A stretch of DNA of 46,819 bases from Actinomyces oris (GCF_001929375.1 NZ_MSGO01000007.1:1-46819); one strand, 5' to 3'; shown: positions 27,681-36,804, counted from the stretch's first letter. The notes: generated by a model from the sequence alone, not told the origin. Translations and numbers: made by a program.

Positions 27681-28561
27681 ACAGATCCTTGATGGGAGGT
27701 GGGAGGTGAGGGAGGGTGGGGCAGCCCGGCAGGGGCGCCGGCTGCCTCACGGGTGAAGGCGACATGCTCAACAGCGGTGACCTCCGGGCCCAGGAAGCGC
27801 CGGGCCAGGACGGAGAAGGCCTCCGGGTCACCGGTGGAGGCGAAGTCATGGCGCGGTTCGGGGGCATCGGAACCACGCAGAAGGTTCTTGCCCGCCAGCG
27901 CCCGGTAGACGTCCTTGGCGGTCTCGTCCGAGGAGGTCACCAGGGTCACGTCCTGCCCCATGACGTAGGAGATCGGCCCCACCAGCAGCGGGTAGTGGGT
28001 GCAGCCAAGGATGAGGGTGTCCACGCCGGCGGCCTTGATGGGGGCCAGGTACTCCTCGGCGACGTCGAGCACCTCAGGGCCCGTGGTCACCCCCCGCTCG
28101 GCCAGATCGACGAAACGCGGGCACGCCTGTGAGACGAGCTCGACGCCGGGAACGGCCTGGAGGGCGTCGTCGTAGGCGCGCGAGTCGACCGTGCCACGGG
28201 TGGCGATCAGACCCACCTTGCCGTTGCGGGTCACTCGGGCCGCGGTGCGTGCCGCCGGGTGGATGACCTCGATGACCGGGACGCCCCGCCCCAGGGTGTA
28301 GCGCTCCCGCGCATCGTGCAGGACGGCCGCCGAGGCGGTGTTGCAGGCGATGACGAGCAGCTTGACCCCGCGGTCCACGAGCTCGTCCATGATGCTCAGA
28401 GCCAGGGACCGGACCTCGGCGATGTCCCGGGGACCGTAAGGACTGTTGGCGGTGTCCCCGATGTAGAACACCTGCTCATGGGGCAGCTGGTCGAGGACAG
28501 AACGGGCGACGGTGAGGCCACCGACCCCAGAGTCGAACATCCCGATCGGAGCATCATTCAC
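27677..28561 (-). CDS. murI: Glutamate racemase
   Basis: A 294-residue enzyme that interconverts L- and D-glutamate for peptidoglycan. The two catalytic cysteines are Cys73 in VIACNTASA and Cys187 in [10 protein letters not shown]; the N-terminal [13 protein letters not shown] and NSPYGPR are standard. A C-terminal Pro/Ser/Gly tail of about 20 residues extends past the usual end. Translation starts at GTG 28561. TAGTCT lies 6 nt upstream, and its TAG is also the stop codon of the DUF2017 gene, so murI may have an internal leaderless promoter as well as operon readthrough. Confidence 0.96.
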   Translation of the reverse strand: MNDAPIGMFDSGVGGLTVARSVLDQLPHEQVFYIGDTANSPYGPRDIAEVRSLALSIMDELVDRGVKLLVIACNTASAAVLHDARERYTLGRGVPVIEVIHPAARTAARVTRNGKVGLIATRGTVDSRAYDDALQAVPGVELVSQACPRFVDLAERGVTTGPEVLDVAEEYLAPIKAAGVDTLILGCTHYPLLVGPISYVMGQDVTLVTSSDETAKDVYRALAGKNLLRGSDAPEPRHDFASTGDPEAFSVLARRFLGPEVTAVEHVAFTREAAGAPAGLPHPPSPPTSHQGSV

Positions 28562-28570
28562 ACCGCGAGA

Positions 28571-29257
28571 CTATGCGGGCCCTGTGCCCCCGAACAGCGC
28601 GGATACCAGTGATTCCTGCCACCAGGTGACCATGTCGTAGACGAGCGCCGTCCCCCGGTACCACTGCTCGCGAGACGTCTCCTCCTCGGGGACCTCCTGG
28701 AAGGCGGCTGCGTGAACGCGCTCGGCGTCCTGAGCCGACTCGATGCCCAGGCGCTGGGCCAGCACGAGCCGGATGTCATTGGTCGCCCCCAGCCAGTCAG
28801 GCTCCCGTCCCGGGACCACCAGCACCGTGTCCTCAGGGCCCGACGGCGCCCGCAGCTCGGCGGCCAGGCGCTCCAGGCGGTCGACCTTGTCATCTCGCAG
28901 GCGCGCACGAGTCAGGCTGCTGACCTCCATCGCGGTGAGGGGATCCTCCGAGGCCTGCGGGAGCAGGACGGCGACGACGGGGTCCGCGTTCGGGCGACCG
29001 GCGTGAACGTGGTTGGTCGGCGGATCGAGGTCGAAGTCCAGAGCCTCCAGGACCTCACGGTCCCGCTCGCTCTCCCCCGGGCGCACCGGGTCGGGACGCG
29101 ACGGCGAGGAGGCCTCGGACTGCCCCGTCCCCCCGCCGGGGGGAGCATCCGACTGGAGAAGGGCCCTCACCTCCAGGGCCAGCCTGGCCAGGAGCTCGCG
29201 CTCCCAGTCGTCAAGACCGCAGACCAGCCCCTCGGGGACTCGGCGGAAGGCTCGCAT
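28571..29257 (-). CDS. DUF2017 family protein
   Basis: A 228-residue actinobacterial protein, adjacent to clpS as in many relatives. It has N-terminal FRRVPEGLVCGLDDWERELLARLALEVRALL, a variable linker (about 40-75) and a C-terminal segment WLGATNDIRLVLAQRLGI typical of the family. The function is not known; the constant link with ClpS suggests a role in proteolysis or cell-envelope physiology. AGGAGG precedes GTGATG and the ATG has the better spacing. The clpS stop and this start overlap (TGATG). Confidence 0.9.
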   Translation of the reverse strand: MRAFRRVPEGLVCGLDDWERELLARLALEVRALLQSDAPPGGGTGQSEASSPSRPDPVRPGESERDREVLEALDFDLDPPTNHVHAGRPNADPVVAVLLPQASEDPLTAMEVSSLTRARLRDDKVDRLERLAAELRAPSGPEDTVLVVPGREPDWLGATNDIRLVLAQRLGIESAQDAERVHAAAFQEVPEEETSREQWYRGTALVYDMVTWWQESLVSALFGGTGPA

Positions 29258-29592
29258 CACCGTCCTCCTGAGGAGTCATCCGCACCAGCGTCGGCGTCGT
29301 CGCCCATGGGCTCGATGGTGGCGCGCAGGCCGTAGCCGTGCATCGCCGTGACATCGACCTCCATGCGCTCGCGGGCTCCCCGGGAGACCACGGCGCGGCC
29401 GGCGGTGTGCACCTGCATCATCCGGGCCTCGGCCACTGGCAGGGAGAAACCGAAGTAGGAGTGGAACACCCAGGTCACGTAGCTCATCGTGTTGACCGGG
29501 TCGTCGTGGACCACGGTGCACCACAGGCGCTGGGCACGGACGCGCGACTCCTCCAGGATCTCCGGCTCCGCAACGGGCAACGAGGTGCTCAT
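29257..29592 (-). CDS. clpS: ATP-dependent Clp protease adaptor
   Basis: A 111-residue adaptor that delivers N-degron substrates to ClpAP or ClpCP. The ClpS core is clear: TVVHDDPVNTMSYVTWVFHSYFGFSLPVAEARMMQVHTAGRAVV, with the substrate-pocket DDPVNT motif, then MHGYGLRATIEP. A disordered Asp/Ser/Gly tail follows. The start is ATG 29592. It has no ribosome binding site but TACCCT 6 nt upstream, indicating a leaderless mRNA. It heads the operon clpS-DUF2017-murI-MBL-DUF3054 and is divergent from pncB. Confidence 0.95.
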   Translation of the reverse strand: MSTSLPVAEPEILEESRVRAQRLWCTVVHDDPVNTMSYVTWVFHSYFGFSLPVAEARMMQVHTAGRAVVSRGARERMEVDVTAMHGYGLRATIEPMGDDADAGADDSSGGR

Positions 29593-29598
29593 ACCACC

Positions 29599-29624
29599 AG
29601 GGTAGCGGTGAGTCGCGATAGGTT
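29599..29624. promoter_or_regulatory. Divergent leaderless promoters of clpS and pncB
   Basis: Only 38 bp separate the two start codons. On the minus strand TACCCT (29599-29604) is 6 nt before the clpS ATG; on the plus strand TAGGTT (29619-29624) is 6 nt before the pncB GTG. There is no room for 5' leaders, and the -35 regions must overlap the opposite promoter. Confidence 0.6.
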
Positions 29625-29630
29625 GTTCCC

Positions 29631-31043
29631 GTGAACAGCTACGTGCCCTCTGCCGATTCCACCGCCGCCTCCATGGACGTGTCCACAACCTCGACCTCTC
29701 TGCTGACCGACATGTACGAGCTCACGATGCTGCAAGGAGCACTGGCATCGGGTGCCGCCTCCCGGCGCAGCGTCTTCGAGCTCTTCGGCCGCAGGCTCCC
29801 AGGGTCGCGCCGCTTCGGTGTCGTGGCGGGCACCGGCCGGCTGCTGGATGCCATCGAGGCCTTCACGTTCGCCCCCTCCCAGATCGACTTCCTGCACCGC
29901 ACCGGGGTCGTCAACGACGAGACCCTGGACTTCCTGCGCGGCTACCGCTTCACCGGGACGATCCGCGGCTACGCCGAGGGCGAGTGCTACTTCGCCGGCT
30001 CCCCGCTGCTGACCGTGGAGGGCACATTCGCCGAGGCCTGCATCCTGGAGACCCTGGCCCTGTCGATCTACAACTACGACTGCGCCGTCGCCGCGGCCGC
30101 CTCCCGCATGACCATCGCCGCCCACGGGCGCCCCTGTGTGGACTTCGGGGCGCGCCGGGCTCACGAGCAGGCGGCCGTCGCCGCGGCCAGGGCATCGGTC
30201 GTCGGCGGTTTCGTGGGGACGAGCAACCTGGAGGCGGGGCTCCTCTACGGCATCCCCACGGTGGGGACCTCGGCCCACTCCTTCACCCTCCTGCACGACA
30301 CCGAGGAGGAGGCCTTCGCCGCTCAGGTGGCCAGCCTTGGACCGGGCACCACGATCCTGGTGGACACCTATGACATCGCCACCGGCGTGGAGCGGGCGGT
30401 CAAGGCGGCCCGCGCCGCCGGTGGCGAGCTCGGGGCGGTGCGCCTGGACTCCGGTGACCTGGTGGCCGAGGCCTTCAAGGTGCGCGCCCAGCTCGACGCC
30501 CTGGGGGCGACGTCGACGAGGATCACCGTCACCAACGACCTCGACGAGCACGCCATCGCGGCACTGGGGGCGGCCCCCGTGGACTCCTACGGCGTGGGCA
30601 CCAAGCTCGTCACGGGCTCGGGGCGCCCGACCGCGGCGCTCGTCTACAAGCTGGTGGAGCGCGAGGGCGCTGACGGCGCCATGGAGGAGGTCGCCAAGTT
30701 CTCCTCGGGTGGCAAGTCCACTGTGGGTGGCCGCAAGTGGGCCGGCCGCATCCTCACCTCCGAGGGCACGGCCGCCGAGGAGCTGGTGGTCTCCTCCAGC
30801 TCGCAGGACGAGGGGATGTCGGCGTTGAGCCAGGCCGGCGCCCGGTCGCTTCAGGTGCTGCTGGTCGATGAGGGCCGGATCATCGAGGAGCACCGCGGCA
30901 AGGAGGCCTTGAGCGCGGCGGCGGAGCGGCACCGGGCGTCGCGCGCCGAGCTGCCCTACGACGCCTGGCGTCTGAGCGACGGCGAGTCGGCGCTGCCGAC
31001 CCGCCACATCGACCTCGACGGGCGAGGCGCCACCCGACGCTGA
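29631..31043 (+). CDS. pncB: Nicotinate phosphoribosyltransferase
   Basis: A 470-residue NAD-salvage enzyme making nicotinate mononucleotide from nicotinate, PRPP and ATP. The core begins TSLLTDMYELTMLQGAL; the phosphorylatable His is in VGTSAHSF, and LDSGDL, VTNDLDEHAIAAL and DSYGVGTKLVTG follow. The GTG start at 29631 gives an 18-residue Ser/Thr-rich extension. It is favoured by the TAGGTT box exactly 6 nt upstream, although ATG 29673 is possible. It converges on the helicase gene with a strong hairpin between. Confidence 0.95.
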   Translation: MNSYVPSADSTAASMDVSTTSTSLLTDMYELTMLQGALASGAASRRSVFELFGRRLPGSRRFGVVAGTGRLLDAIEAFTFAPSQIDFLHRTGVVNDETLDFLRGYRFTGTIRGYAEGECYFAGSPLLTVEGTFAEACILETLALSIYNYDCAVAAAASRMTIAAHGRPCVDFGARRAHEQAAVAAARASVVGGFVGTSNLEAGLLYGIPTVGTSAHSFTLLHDTEEEAFAAQVASLGPGTTILVDTYDIATGVERAVKAARAAGGELGAVRLDSGDLVAEAFKVRAQLDALGATSTRITVTNDLDEHAIAALGAAPVDSYGVGTKLVTGSGRPTAALVYKLVEREGADGAMEEVAKFSSGGKSTVGGRKWAGRILTSEGTAAEELVVSSSSQDEGMSALSQAGARSLQVLLVDEGRIIEEHRGKEALSAAAERHRASRAELPYDAWRLSDGESALPTRHIDLDGRGATRR

Positions 31044-31047
31044 CCGG

Positions 31048-31076
31048 CGGCCAGGGGCGCATCCCGCCCCTGGCCG
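31048..31076. terminator. Bidirectional terminator between pncB and helicase
   Basis: A 12-bp perfect stem (31048-31059 with 31065-31076) with a 5-nt loop starts 5 bp after the pncB stop. The minus-strand helicase gene ends at 31100, so the hairpin serves both. Only a weak T-rich stretch follows. Confidence 0.8.
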
Positions 31077-31099
31077 GCGCTCCTTTGTCGTCAGCGCTG

Positions 31100-32923
31100 T
31101 CAGCGCTTGCCGACGAACCAGCGCCGCAGGGTCTGGATGCGCTTCTCGATCTCCTCGGTGGAGGCCGCCGCGACCTCCGGCCCCCCGCACACGCGCCTGA
31201 GCTCGTTGTGGACCACTCCGTGGGGCTGGCTCGAGCGGCGGGCCCACGCGGCCACCAGCTGGGAGAGCTCCTTACGGGCCGCTGCCCGGCGCCGGGCGTC
31301 GTCGACGCCTGCGTTCTTCCGCCTCTGCGCCTCGGCGGCGGCCTGCTTCTTCTGGGAGGCGATCTGCTTGTCCTGGCGCTGGCGCAGCAGGGCGGTCACC
31401 TGCTCGGGCTCCAGCAGACCCGGCAGCCCCAGGTACTCCTGCTCCTCGACGCTGCCCACCATGGCGCCGGTGCCGAACTCGCCGCCGTCGAAGAGCACGC
31501 GGTCGAACTCTGCCTGGCTGTCCATGGCCTCGAAGCCAGGCAGCAGCTCGGCCGAGGCGTTCTCAGTCCTGTTGGCCTCGGCGAGCAGCCGGTCCTCGGG
31601 GCTGAACAGGGCGTCCTCCTGCGACGCCGAGTCGGGGCGGCGCAGGACGTGATCGCGGGCCACCTCCATCTCCCCGGCCAGGGCCAGCAGCGGCGTGACC
31701 GACGGGAGGAACACCGAGGCGGTCTCCCCCCTCGCCCGCGAGCGCACGAAGCGCCCCACCGCCTGGGCGAAGAAGAGCGGGGTGGAGGTGGAGGTGGCGT
31801 ACACACCCACGGCCAGGCGGGGCACGTCGACTCCCTCGGAGACCATGCGCACGGCCACCAGCCAGCGGCCGGTGGAGGCGGAGAAGGCCTCGATGCGGCT
31901 GGAGGCGCCGTTGTCGTCGGAGAGGACCACGGTGGGGGCCTCTCCGGTGATGGCGCGCAGCTGCTTGGCGTAGGCGCGCGCCTTGGCCTGGTCGGAGGCG
32001 ATGACGAGGGCCCCGGCGTCGGGGACCTGGCGGCGCACCTCGGTCAGGCGCTGGTCGGCGGCGGCCAGGACCGCGGGGATCCACTCCCCCGCCGGGTCGA
32101 GCGCGGTACGCCAGGCCTGGGACTCCAGGTCCTTGGTGAGGGGCTCACCCAGGCGCGCCGCGACCTCGTCGCCGGCCTTGGTGCGCCACCGCATCTGCCC
32201 CGAGTAGGACATGAACATCACCGGGCGCACGACTCCGTCGCGCAGCGCGTCGGAGTAGCCGTAGGAGTAGTCCGCCTGGGAGCGCTTCGCCCCGGAGGCG
32301 TCCTCCTTGTAGCGCACGAACGGGATCGGGGAGGTGTCGGAGCGGAAGGGCGTTCCGGTCAGGGCCAGTCGCCGCCGCGCCGGGGTGAAGGCCTCCCTGA
32401 TCGCGTCACCCCAGCTCAGGGCGTCTCCCCCGTGGTGGATCTCGTCGAGGATGACCAGGGTTCGGGCCTGGTCGGTGCGGGCGCGGTGGAGATTGGCGTT
32501 GGCGGCCACCTGGGCGTAGGTCAGGGCCACGCCGTCGAAGCGTGAGCCGAGTGCTCCTTGGGAGTTGGAGTAGGAGGGGTCGATATGGATGCCGACGCGG
32601 GCGGCGGCCTCGGCCCACTGGTACTTGAGGTGCTCAGTGGGGCAGACGATCGTCACCTTGTGGACGTCTCCGGAGCTGAGCAGCTCGGTGGCCACTCGCA
32701 GCGCGAAGGTCGTCTTGCCGGCCCCGGGGGTGGCCACCGCCAGGAAGTCCTGGGGCATCGTCTCCAGGTACTGCCCCAGCGCGGCGGCCTGCCAGGCCCG
32801 CAGTGAACCGGCGGTTCCCCAGGCGGCGCGGCGCGGGTAGGCCGGGGAGAGGTTCTGGGCCGCCGACGTCGAGGCTCGCGTCGGGGTGGGGTGGGTCGCC
32901 TGGCCGCCGCGGGCGGCGTTCAC
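31100..32923 (-). CDS. DEAD/DEAH-box helicase (DUF3039-linked)
   Basis: A 607-residue superfamily 2 helicase of the type I restriction/UvrB-like branch. Motifs: Walker A VATPGAGKTT (about residue 55), IVCPTEHLKYQW, DEIHHGG (motif II), LALTGTPFRSD, and in the second RecA domain MVSEGVDVPRLAVGVYAT and QAVGRFVRSR (motif VI). The C-terminal 150 residues are Lys/Arg/Glu/Ala-rich and helical. GTG 32923 overlaps the stop of the DUF3039 gene (GTGA), so the two are coupled; this pairing recurs in actinobacteria. The biological role is not established. Confidence 0.9.
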   Translation of the reverse strand: MNAARGGQATHPTPTRASTSAAQNLSPAYPRRAAWGTAGSLRAWQAAALGQYLETMPQDFLAVATPGAGKTTFALRVATELLSSGDVHKVTIVCPTEHLKYQWAEAAARVGIHIDPSYSNSQGALGSRFDGVALTYAQVAANANLHRARTDQARTLVILDEIHHGGDALSWGDAIREAFTPARRRLALTGTPFRSDTSPIPFVRYKEDASGAKRSQADYSYGYSDALRDGVVRPVMFMSYSGQMRWRTKAGDEVAARLGEPLTKDLESQAWRTALDPAGEWIPAVLAAADQRLTEVRRQVPDAGALVIASDQAKARAYAKQLRAITGEAPTVVLSDDNGASSRIEAFSASTGRWLVAVRMVSEGVDVPRLAVGVYATSTSTPLFFAQAVGRFVRSRARGETASVFLPSVTPLLALAGEMEVARDHVLRRPDSASQEDALFSPEDRLLAEANRTENASAELLPGFEAMDSQAEFDRVLFDGGEFGTGAMVGSVEEQEYLGLPGLLEPEQVTALLRQRQDKQIASQKKQAAAEAQRRKNAGVDDARRRAAARKELSQLVAAWARRSSQPHGVVHNELRRVCGGPEVAAASTEEIEKRIQTLRRWFVGKR

Positions 32924-33285
32924 CGACCGCCTCGCCCGAACGGGAAGCGGGGGAAGCGCGGCCCCTTGCCGTCGCCGGAGCCCTCCCCGTTGCGCATCTC
33001 CTCGTAGATGGACTTGCAGGTGGGGCACACCGGGTACTTCGACGGGTCGCGCCCGGGCGTCCACACCTTGCCGCACAGGGCGACAACGGGACGCCCGGTG
33101 ACAGCGGCCGCGGCGATCTTGTCCTTGCGGACGTAGTGGGCGAAGCGGTCGGCATCGCCGTCGTCGGTCGATTGGAGCTCCTCGCGCTCCAGGACAGCAG
33201 TACCGACGCCCTGGGTGGGCTCGGCGGTCGGGTCGGTCGGGGCTCCGGGCGATCCGGGATCGGCACTGGCGAGGACGTCTGTCAT
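32920..33285 (-). CDS. DUF3039 protein (zinc-ribbon-like)
   Basis: A 121-residue protein with a disordered N-terminus (about 1-40), then RFAHYVRKDKIAAAAVTGRPVVALCGKVWTPGRDPSKYPVCPTCKSIYEEM. The Cys-x16-CPTC arrangement suggests a zinc site. It heads the operon with the helicase gene, and a nucleic-acid or helicase-cofactor role is an inference. TACACT lies 7 nt before the ATG with no ribosome binding site, consistent with a leaderless start. Confidence 0.88.
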   Translation of the reverse strand: MTDVLASADPGSPGAPTDPTAEPTQGVGTAVLEREELQSTDDGDADRFAHYVRKDKIAAAAVTGRPVVALCGKVWTPGRDPSKYPVCPTCKSIYEEMRNGEGSGDGKGPRFPRFPFGRGGR

Positions 33286-33377
33286 GCCGCCCAGTGTAGG
33301 TCGGACCGTGCGCACCGGCAGTGGCCAGCCCCGCCCCTGTGGGCAGGCTCTCCCTTGAAGAGAGCCCGACGCCGCCG

Positions 33378-34118
33378 TCAGTGCTTCGACGTGAGTCGGC
33401 TGGCGGCGGCGGGATCGACCAGGACGAGGGCGTCGTCGTGGCGCTGCATGACGGTCGCCGGCCACTGGGTGCTGACCTCGCCCTCGACGAGCTGGGCGAT
33501 GGCCTCGGCCTTGCCCTCGCCGGTGGCGATGAGGACCAGCTTGCGGGCCTCCATGATGGTGGCCAGCCCCTGGGTGATGCACTGGGTGGGCACGGCGTCG
33601 ACGTCACCGCCGAAGAAGCGGGCGTTGTCCCGGCGGGTCTGCTCGTGGAGCTCGCCCAGGTGGGTGCGCGAGTCGAGGGCGCCGCCGGGCTCGTTGAACC
33701 CGATGTGCCCGTCGGAGCCGATGCCGAGGATCTGCAGGTCGCAGTATCCGGCCGCGGCCATCTGCGCCTCGTAGTCCCGGCAGGCGGCCTCGAGGTCCTC
33801 CCTCAGCGCGTCCGGGCCGTGGAGGGCTCCGGGACGCATGTCGACGCGGGAGCGCAGATTGGTCTCCATGAAGGTGGCGTAGCGCTCCGGGTGCCCGGCG
33901 GGCAGGCCCACGTACTCGTCGAGCATGAATCCGGTGACCTCGGCGAAGCTGAGACGTCCTGCGGCGCAGCGAGCGGTGAGCTCGTCGTACAGGGGCAGGG
34001 GCGAGGAGCCTGTGGCGGTCCCCAGCACGGCTGCCGGTTTGGCCTTGAGCAGTGCCTCGATCTCGTCGGCCGCCCGCTGCGCGATCGCCTGCGCGGAATC
34101 CAGAATGACTAGCTGCAC
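33378..34118 (-). CDS. nagB: Glucosamine-6-phosphate deaminase
   Basis: A 246-residue enzyme converting glucosamine-6-phosphate to fructose-6-phosphate and ammonia, the last step of amino-sugar and sialic-acid use. Motifs: LGTATGSSPLPLYDEL, FMLDEYVGLP (with the catalytic Asp), and ILGIGSDGHIGFNEPG. It is about 20 residues shorter than E. coli NagB and lacks the allosteric C-terminal region, as in many Gram-positives. It starts at GTG with GAGGA upstream. It lies 3.4 kb from nanE, transcribed separately; nagA is not in the window. Confidence 0.95.
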   Translation of the reverse strand: MQLVILDSAQAIAQRAADEIEALLKAKPAAVLGTATGSSPLPLYDELTARCAAGRLSFAEVTGFMLDEYVGLPAGHPERYATFMETNLRSRVDMRPGALHGPDALREDLEAACRDYEAQMAAAGYCDLQILGIGSDGHIGFNEPGGALDSRTHLGELHEQTRRDNARFFGGDVDAVPTQCITQGLATIMEARKLVLIATGEGKAEAIAQLVEGEVSTQWPATVMQRHDDALVLVDPAAASRLTSKH

Positions 34119-34160
34119 GATGATGTCCTCTCTGACATAACGACTGGTTGTTCTGAGTTT

Positions 34161-34176
34161 ACTGGTCTCTGAGAGC
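34161..34176. promoter_or_regulatory. Possible GntR/DasR-like half-site upstream of nagB
   Basis: ACTGGTCT matches one half of the actinobacterial DasR/NagR consensus (ACTGGTCTAGACCAGT), but the second half (CTGAGAGC) does not match. It is 43 bp upstream of the nagB start, so position is suitable and sequence support is weak. Confidence 0.2.
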
Positions 34177-34258
34177 CGCCACCTGTGTGAGCGGCTTTAA
34201 AGCAACCCTACCTCGAGTCATCAGAATCGCTCACTCCGTCGCGGTGTGACCAGCGCGA

Positions 34259-35983
34259 TCACACCGGCTGGGAGTGTCCCGGCCAGGTGCGGATCGTGGC
34301 GAGAACCTGAGGTCCTCGCCGGTCCAGCGCCCGCCCGCCGACGACGACTCCGCCCCACAGCAGCAGACCGCACCACACGGTCCCCGCGGCGAGCGCCACC
34401 CAGCCCCACACCGGTGCCCCCTGGACGACGCCGTAGACCGCCGCTCCCAGGACCGGGGAGCACACGGCCAGGAGAAGCAGGATCGCCACCATCTGGATGA
34501 GCGCGGCCAGCAAGGCCGTCCCCGAGGTCCGCGAGCGCATGGGGCTGTCCCCGGGGGCGAGCGTCTCGTAGGGCAGCAGGACGCTGGCGAGGCAGGACCA
34601 GGCCAGCGCGCAGCCGTAGAGGGCCAGGCAGGCGCCGGTGATGGCGGGCAGCGCCTCCCAGCGGCCTGTCCACACGACCATGAGCACATCGACGACGAGC
34701 ATGACGGGCGCCTGCCACACAGCCGCCCCGACCACCCGTCCCAGACGGTCGTGCGCTCCGCTGATGCCGGCGCTGATATGGCTCCACAGGGCGGTGGAGT
34801 CCATTCCGAGGTCATTGTGGAGAGCCCACCCCATGAAGACGGCCAGGGCGGGTGCCATGAACAGCAGTGCGGCCGGTGCGTGCCCGAGGGCGAAGCTGGT
34901 CTCCATCCGCTGACCGTTGACGTAGACGACGAATCGGGAGGAGTTGAGAGCGGGAGCCAGAACGAGCGTCAAAGGAATGAGCAGGACGGACAGGAACTGA
35001 ACCAGGTACCTGGGATCGGTGCGCCAGTAGCGCAGGCTGCGTGCCGCCACAGCGGCGGCGGGCGCGGGCAGGGCAGTACTGAGCCTGCGGGCCCATGGCA
35101 GCACGTCGGGCAGGCTCCGATGCTGCACGTCGGAGCCCGCGCCGTCGGTCGCGTAGGCCCGCGTCCGGGTGTGCGACGTCCCCGGAGAGGTCATCACCTT
35201 GTTCACCACGCGCTGCCACAGGGGCAGCAGGATCACGGGGAGGATCCACGCGCCGATCGCCAGCGCCAGAGCCTGCAGCACGGTGCCGGTGGCCATGAGT
35301 CCAGGAGCGGCGAAGGCCCACCCGAAGGGGCTCAGGCCCACGGCCTTGGCCAGGGTCCCGAGCTGTTGAAGAATGTCGGTGGGATCGTCCCCGAGGAACC
35401 GGGGGATCAGATTCGGTGCCTGCGTGAACACCAGTAGGACGATGAAGGCGATGATCGCCGTCGTCTCACGCCCCCGGCGCGAGGAGGAGATGCCTGCGGC
35501 CGTCACGACGATCCGGGACAGCAGCACGCAGGTGGCCAGTGCGGCCGGAGCGCACAGCAGCGCCAGGAGCGCAGCCGGGAGCTGGCCCGCCAGCAGCCAG
35601 GTGAGGACCGGAATGAGGCAGACAACAGCCGTGATGCAACCGGGGATTCCCAGGGCGCCGGCCGCCAGCAGGCCGAGCGCCAGCCCTCTGGACGGAGCGG
35701 TCCAGGCCGCCATGGCGCGGGGGTCCAGGGTGGAGTCGACCCCGGTGACGAGCAGAGGCACCACGGCCCATCCGGCCACCAGCAGCGCCCCGAGAGCCCC
35801 GAGGACCAGCCCGATGACGTCGGGGTCGGTCTTGAGTCCGAGTCCGACGGCGCCGGCCAGCACCATGACGAGCACCCCGATACCGTAGAGGGCCCCGAAC
35901 ACGGTCCCGATGATGGCCCAGACGTTCTTGGTCAGGGCATTGAGGGTCAGGCGCCACTTCAGCTTGACGAGGGTCGCAACCAT
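34259..35983 (-). CDS. ABC transporter permease
   Basis: A 574-residue polytopic membrane protein with roughly twelve hydrophobic segments in two halves, separated by a soluble stretch around residues 300-330 (SHTRTRAYATDGAGSDVQHRS). It starts MVATLVKLKWRLTLNALTKN, typical of actinobacterial exporter-type permeases. GGAGGGG precedes the ATG. The start lies 25 bp inside the ATPase gene, so the two are coupled and form one exporter-like system. The transported substrate is unknown; lipid, peptide or antibiotic export are all possible. Confidence 0.88.
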   Translation of the reverse strand: MVATLVKLKWRLTLNALTKNVWAIIGTVFGALYGIGVLVMVLAGAVGLGLKTDPDVIGLVLGALGALLVAGWAVVPLLVTGVDSTLDPRAMAAWTAPSRGLALGLLAAGALGIPGCITAVVCLIPVLTWLLAGQLPAALLALLCAPAALATCVLLSRIVVTAAGISSSRRGRETTAIIAFIVLLVFTQAPNLIPRFLGDDPTDILQQLGTLAKAVGLSPFGWAFAAPGLMATGTVLQALALAIGAWILPVILLPLWQRVVNKVMTSPGTSHTRTRAYATDGAGSDVQHRSLPDVLPWARRLSTALPAPAAAVAARSLRYWRTDPRYLVQFLSVLLIPLTLVLAPALNSSRFVVYVNGQRMETSFALGHAPAALLFMAPALAVFMGWALHNDLGMDSTALWSHISAGISGAHDRLGRVVGAAVWQAPVMLVVDVLMVVWTGRWEALPAITGACLALYGCALAWSCLASVLLPYETLAPGDSPMRSRTSGTALLAALIQMVAILLLLAVCSPVLGAAVYGVVQGAPVWGWVALAAGTVWCGLLLWGGVVVGGRALDRRGPQVLATIRTWPGHSQPV

Positions 35984-36804
35984 GACAGCCCCTCCGTTCG
36001 CACCTGGCCCCCCACCAGCTCGGTGAAGCGCTGTTCGAGGTCTGCGCCTGCAGCGACCTGCTCCGTCGTGCCCGCGGCAACCACCCGGCCGGCATTGATG
36101 ATGGCCACGTGGTCGCACAGGCGCTGCACCGTGGCCATGACGTGGCTGGAGATGACCACGGTGCCGCCGGCGGCGGCGTAGTCCCGCAGGATCGTCTGGA
36201 TCGTCTGGGCCGAGATCGGGTCGACGGCCTCGAAGGGCTCATCCAGGACCAGGGTGGAGGGCGAGTGCACCATGGCGCAGGCCAGGTGGATCTTCTTGCG
36301 CATACCCGCCGAGTAGTCGGCGACCAGCGTGGTTCCGGCCTCCCACAGCCCCAGCACCTTGACCAGCTCGGTCGCCCGGGGGACGACGACGTCGCGCTCG
36401 AGCCCGCGCAGGAGTCCCGAGTAGGTGACGAGCTCAAGACCGTTGAGACGGTCGAAGGTGCGCAGCCCGTCGGGCAGGACTCCCAGCAGGGTCTTGGCCC
36501 GCTGAGGCTGCGCCCACACGTCAACACCATGAACGAGCACCTGACCGGCATCGGGGCGCAGCAGGCCGGTGGCCATCGACAGGCTGGTCGTCTTGCCCGC
36601 CCCGTTGGGGCCGACGATGCCGTAGAAGCTGGACACGGGGATGTCGAGGCTCAGTCGGTCCACCGCGACCTTGCGATCGAAGACCTTGACCAGCCCCCTC
36701 ATCTGAAGCGCTGGAACGGAGGCGGGACCGGGAGCGGCCCCGACCAGTGCGCCAACCGTGTCTGTGCCGTCGGGCGAGCTCACCGCGCATGTGGAAGCAG
36801 ACAT
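35959..36804 (-). CDS. ABC transporter ATP-binding protein
   Basis: A 281-residue ATPase with Walker A GIVGPNGAGKTTSLSMA (about 74-90), Q-loop region GVLPDGLRTFDRL, signature YSAGMRKKIHLACA (SAGM in place of SGGQ), Walker B STLVLDEPFEAVD and H-loop VVISSHV. This is the CcmA/DrrA-like exporter type. About 40 Ser/Thr/Ala-rich residues precede the domain. ATG 36804 has TACAGT 6 nt upstream and no good ribosome binding site, suggesting a leaderless mRNA. It is the partner of the permease that overlaps its 3' end. Confidence 0.93.
   Translation of the reverse strand: MSASTCAVSSPDGTDTVGALVGAAPGPASVPALQMRGLVKVFDRKVAVDRLSLDIPVSSFYGIVGPNGAGKTTSLSMATGLLRPDAGQVLVHGVDVWAQPQRAKTLLGVLPDGLRTFDRLNGLELVTYSGLLRGLERDVVVPRATELVKVLGLWEAGTTLVADYSAGMRKKIHLACAMVHSPSTLVLDEPFEAVDPISAQTIQTILRDYAAAGGTVVISSHVMATVQRLCDHVAIINAGRVVAAGTTEQVAAGADLEQRFTELVGGQVRTEGLSWLRPSSS

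Noticed and set aside
29589-31247. 552-residue open frame antisense to pncB
   Set aside because: Low-complexity Gly/Arg/Gln translation; the pncB frame is clearly the real one.
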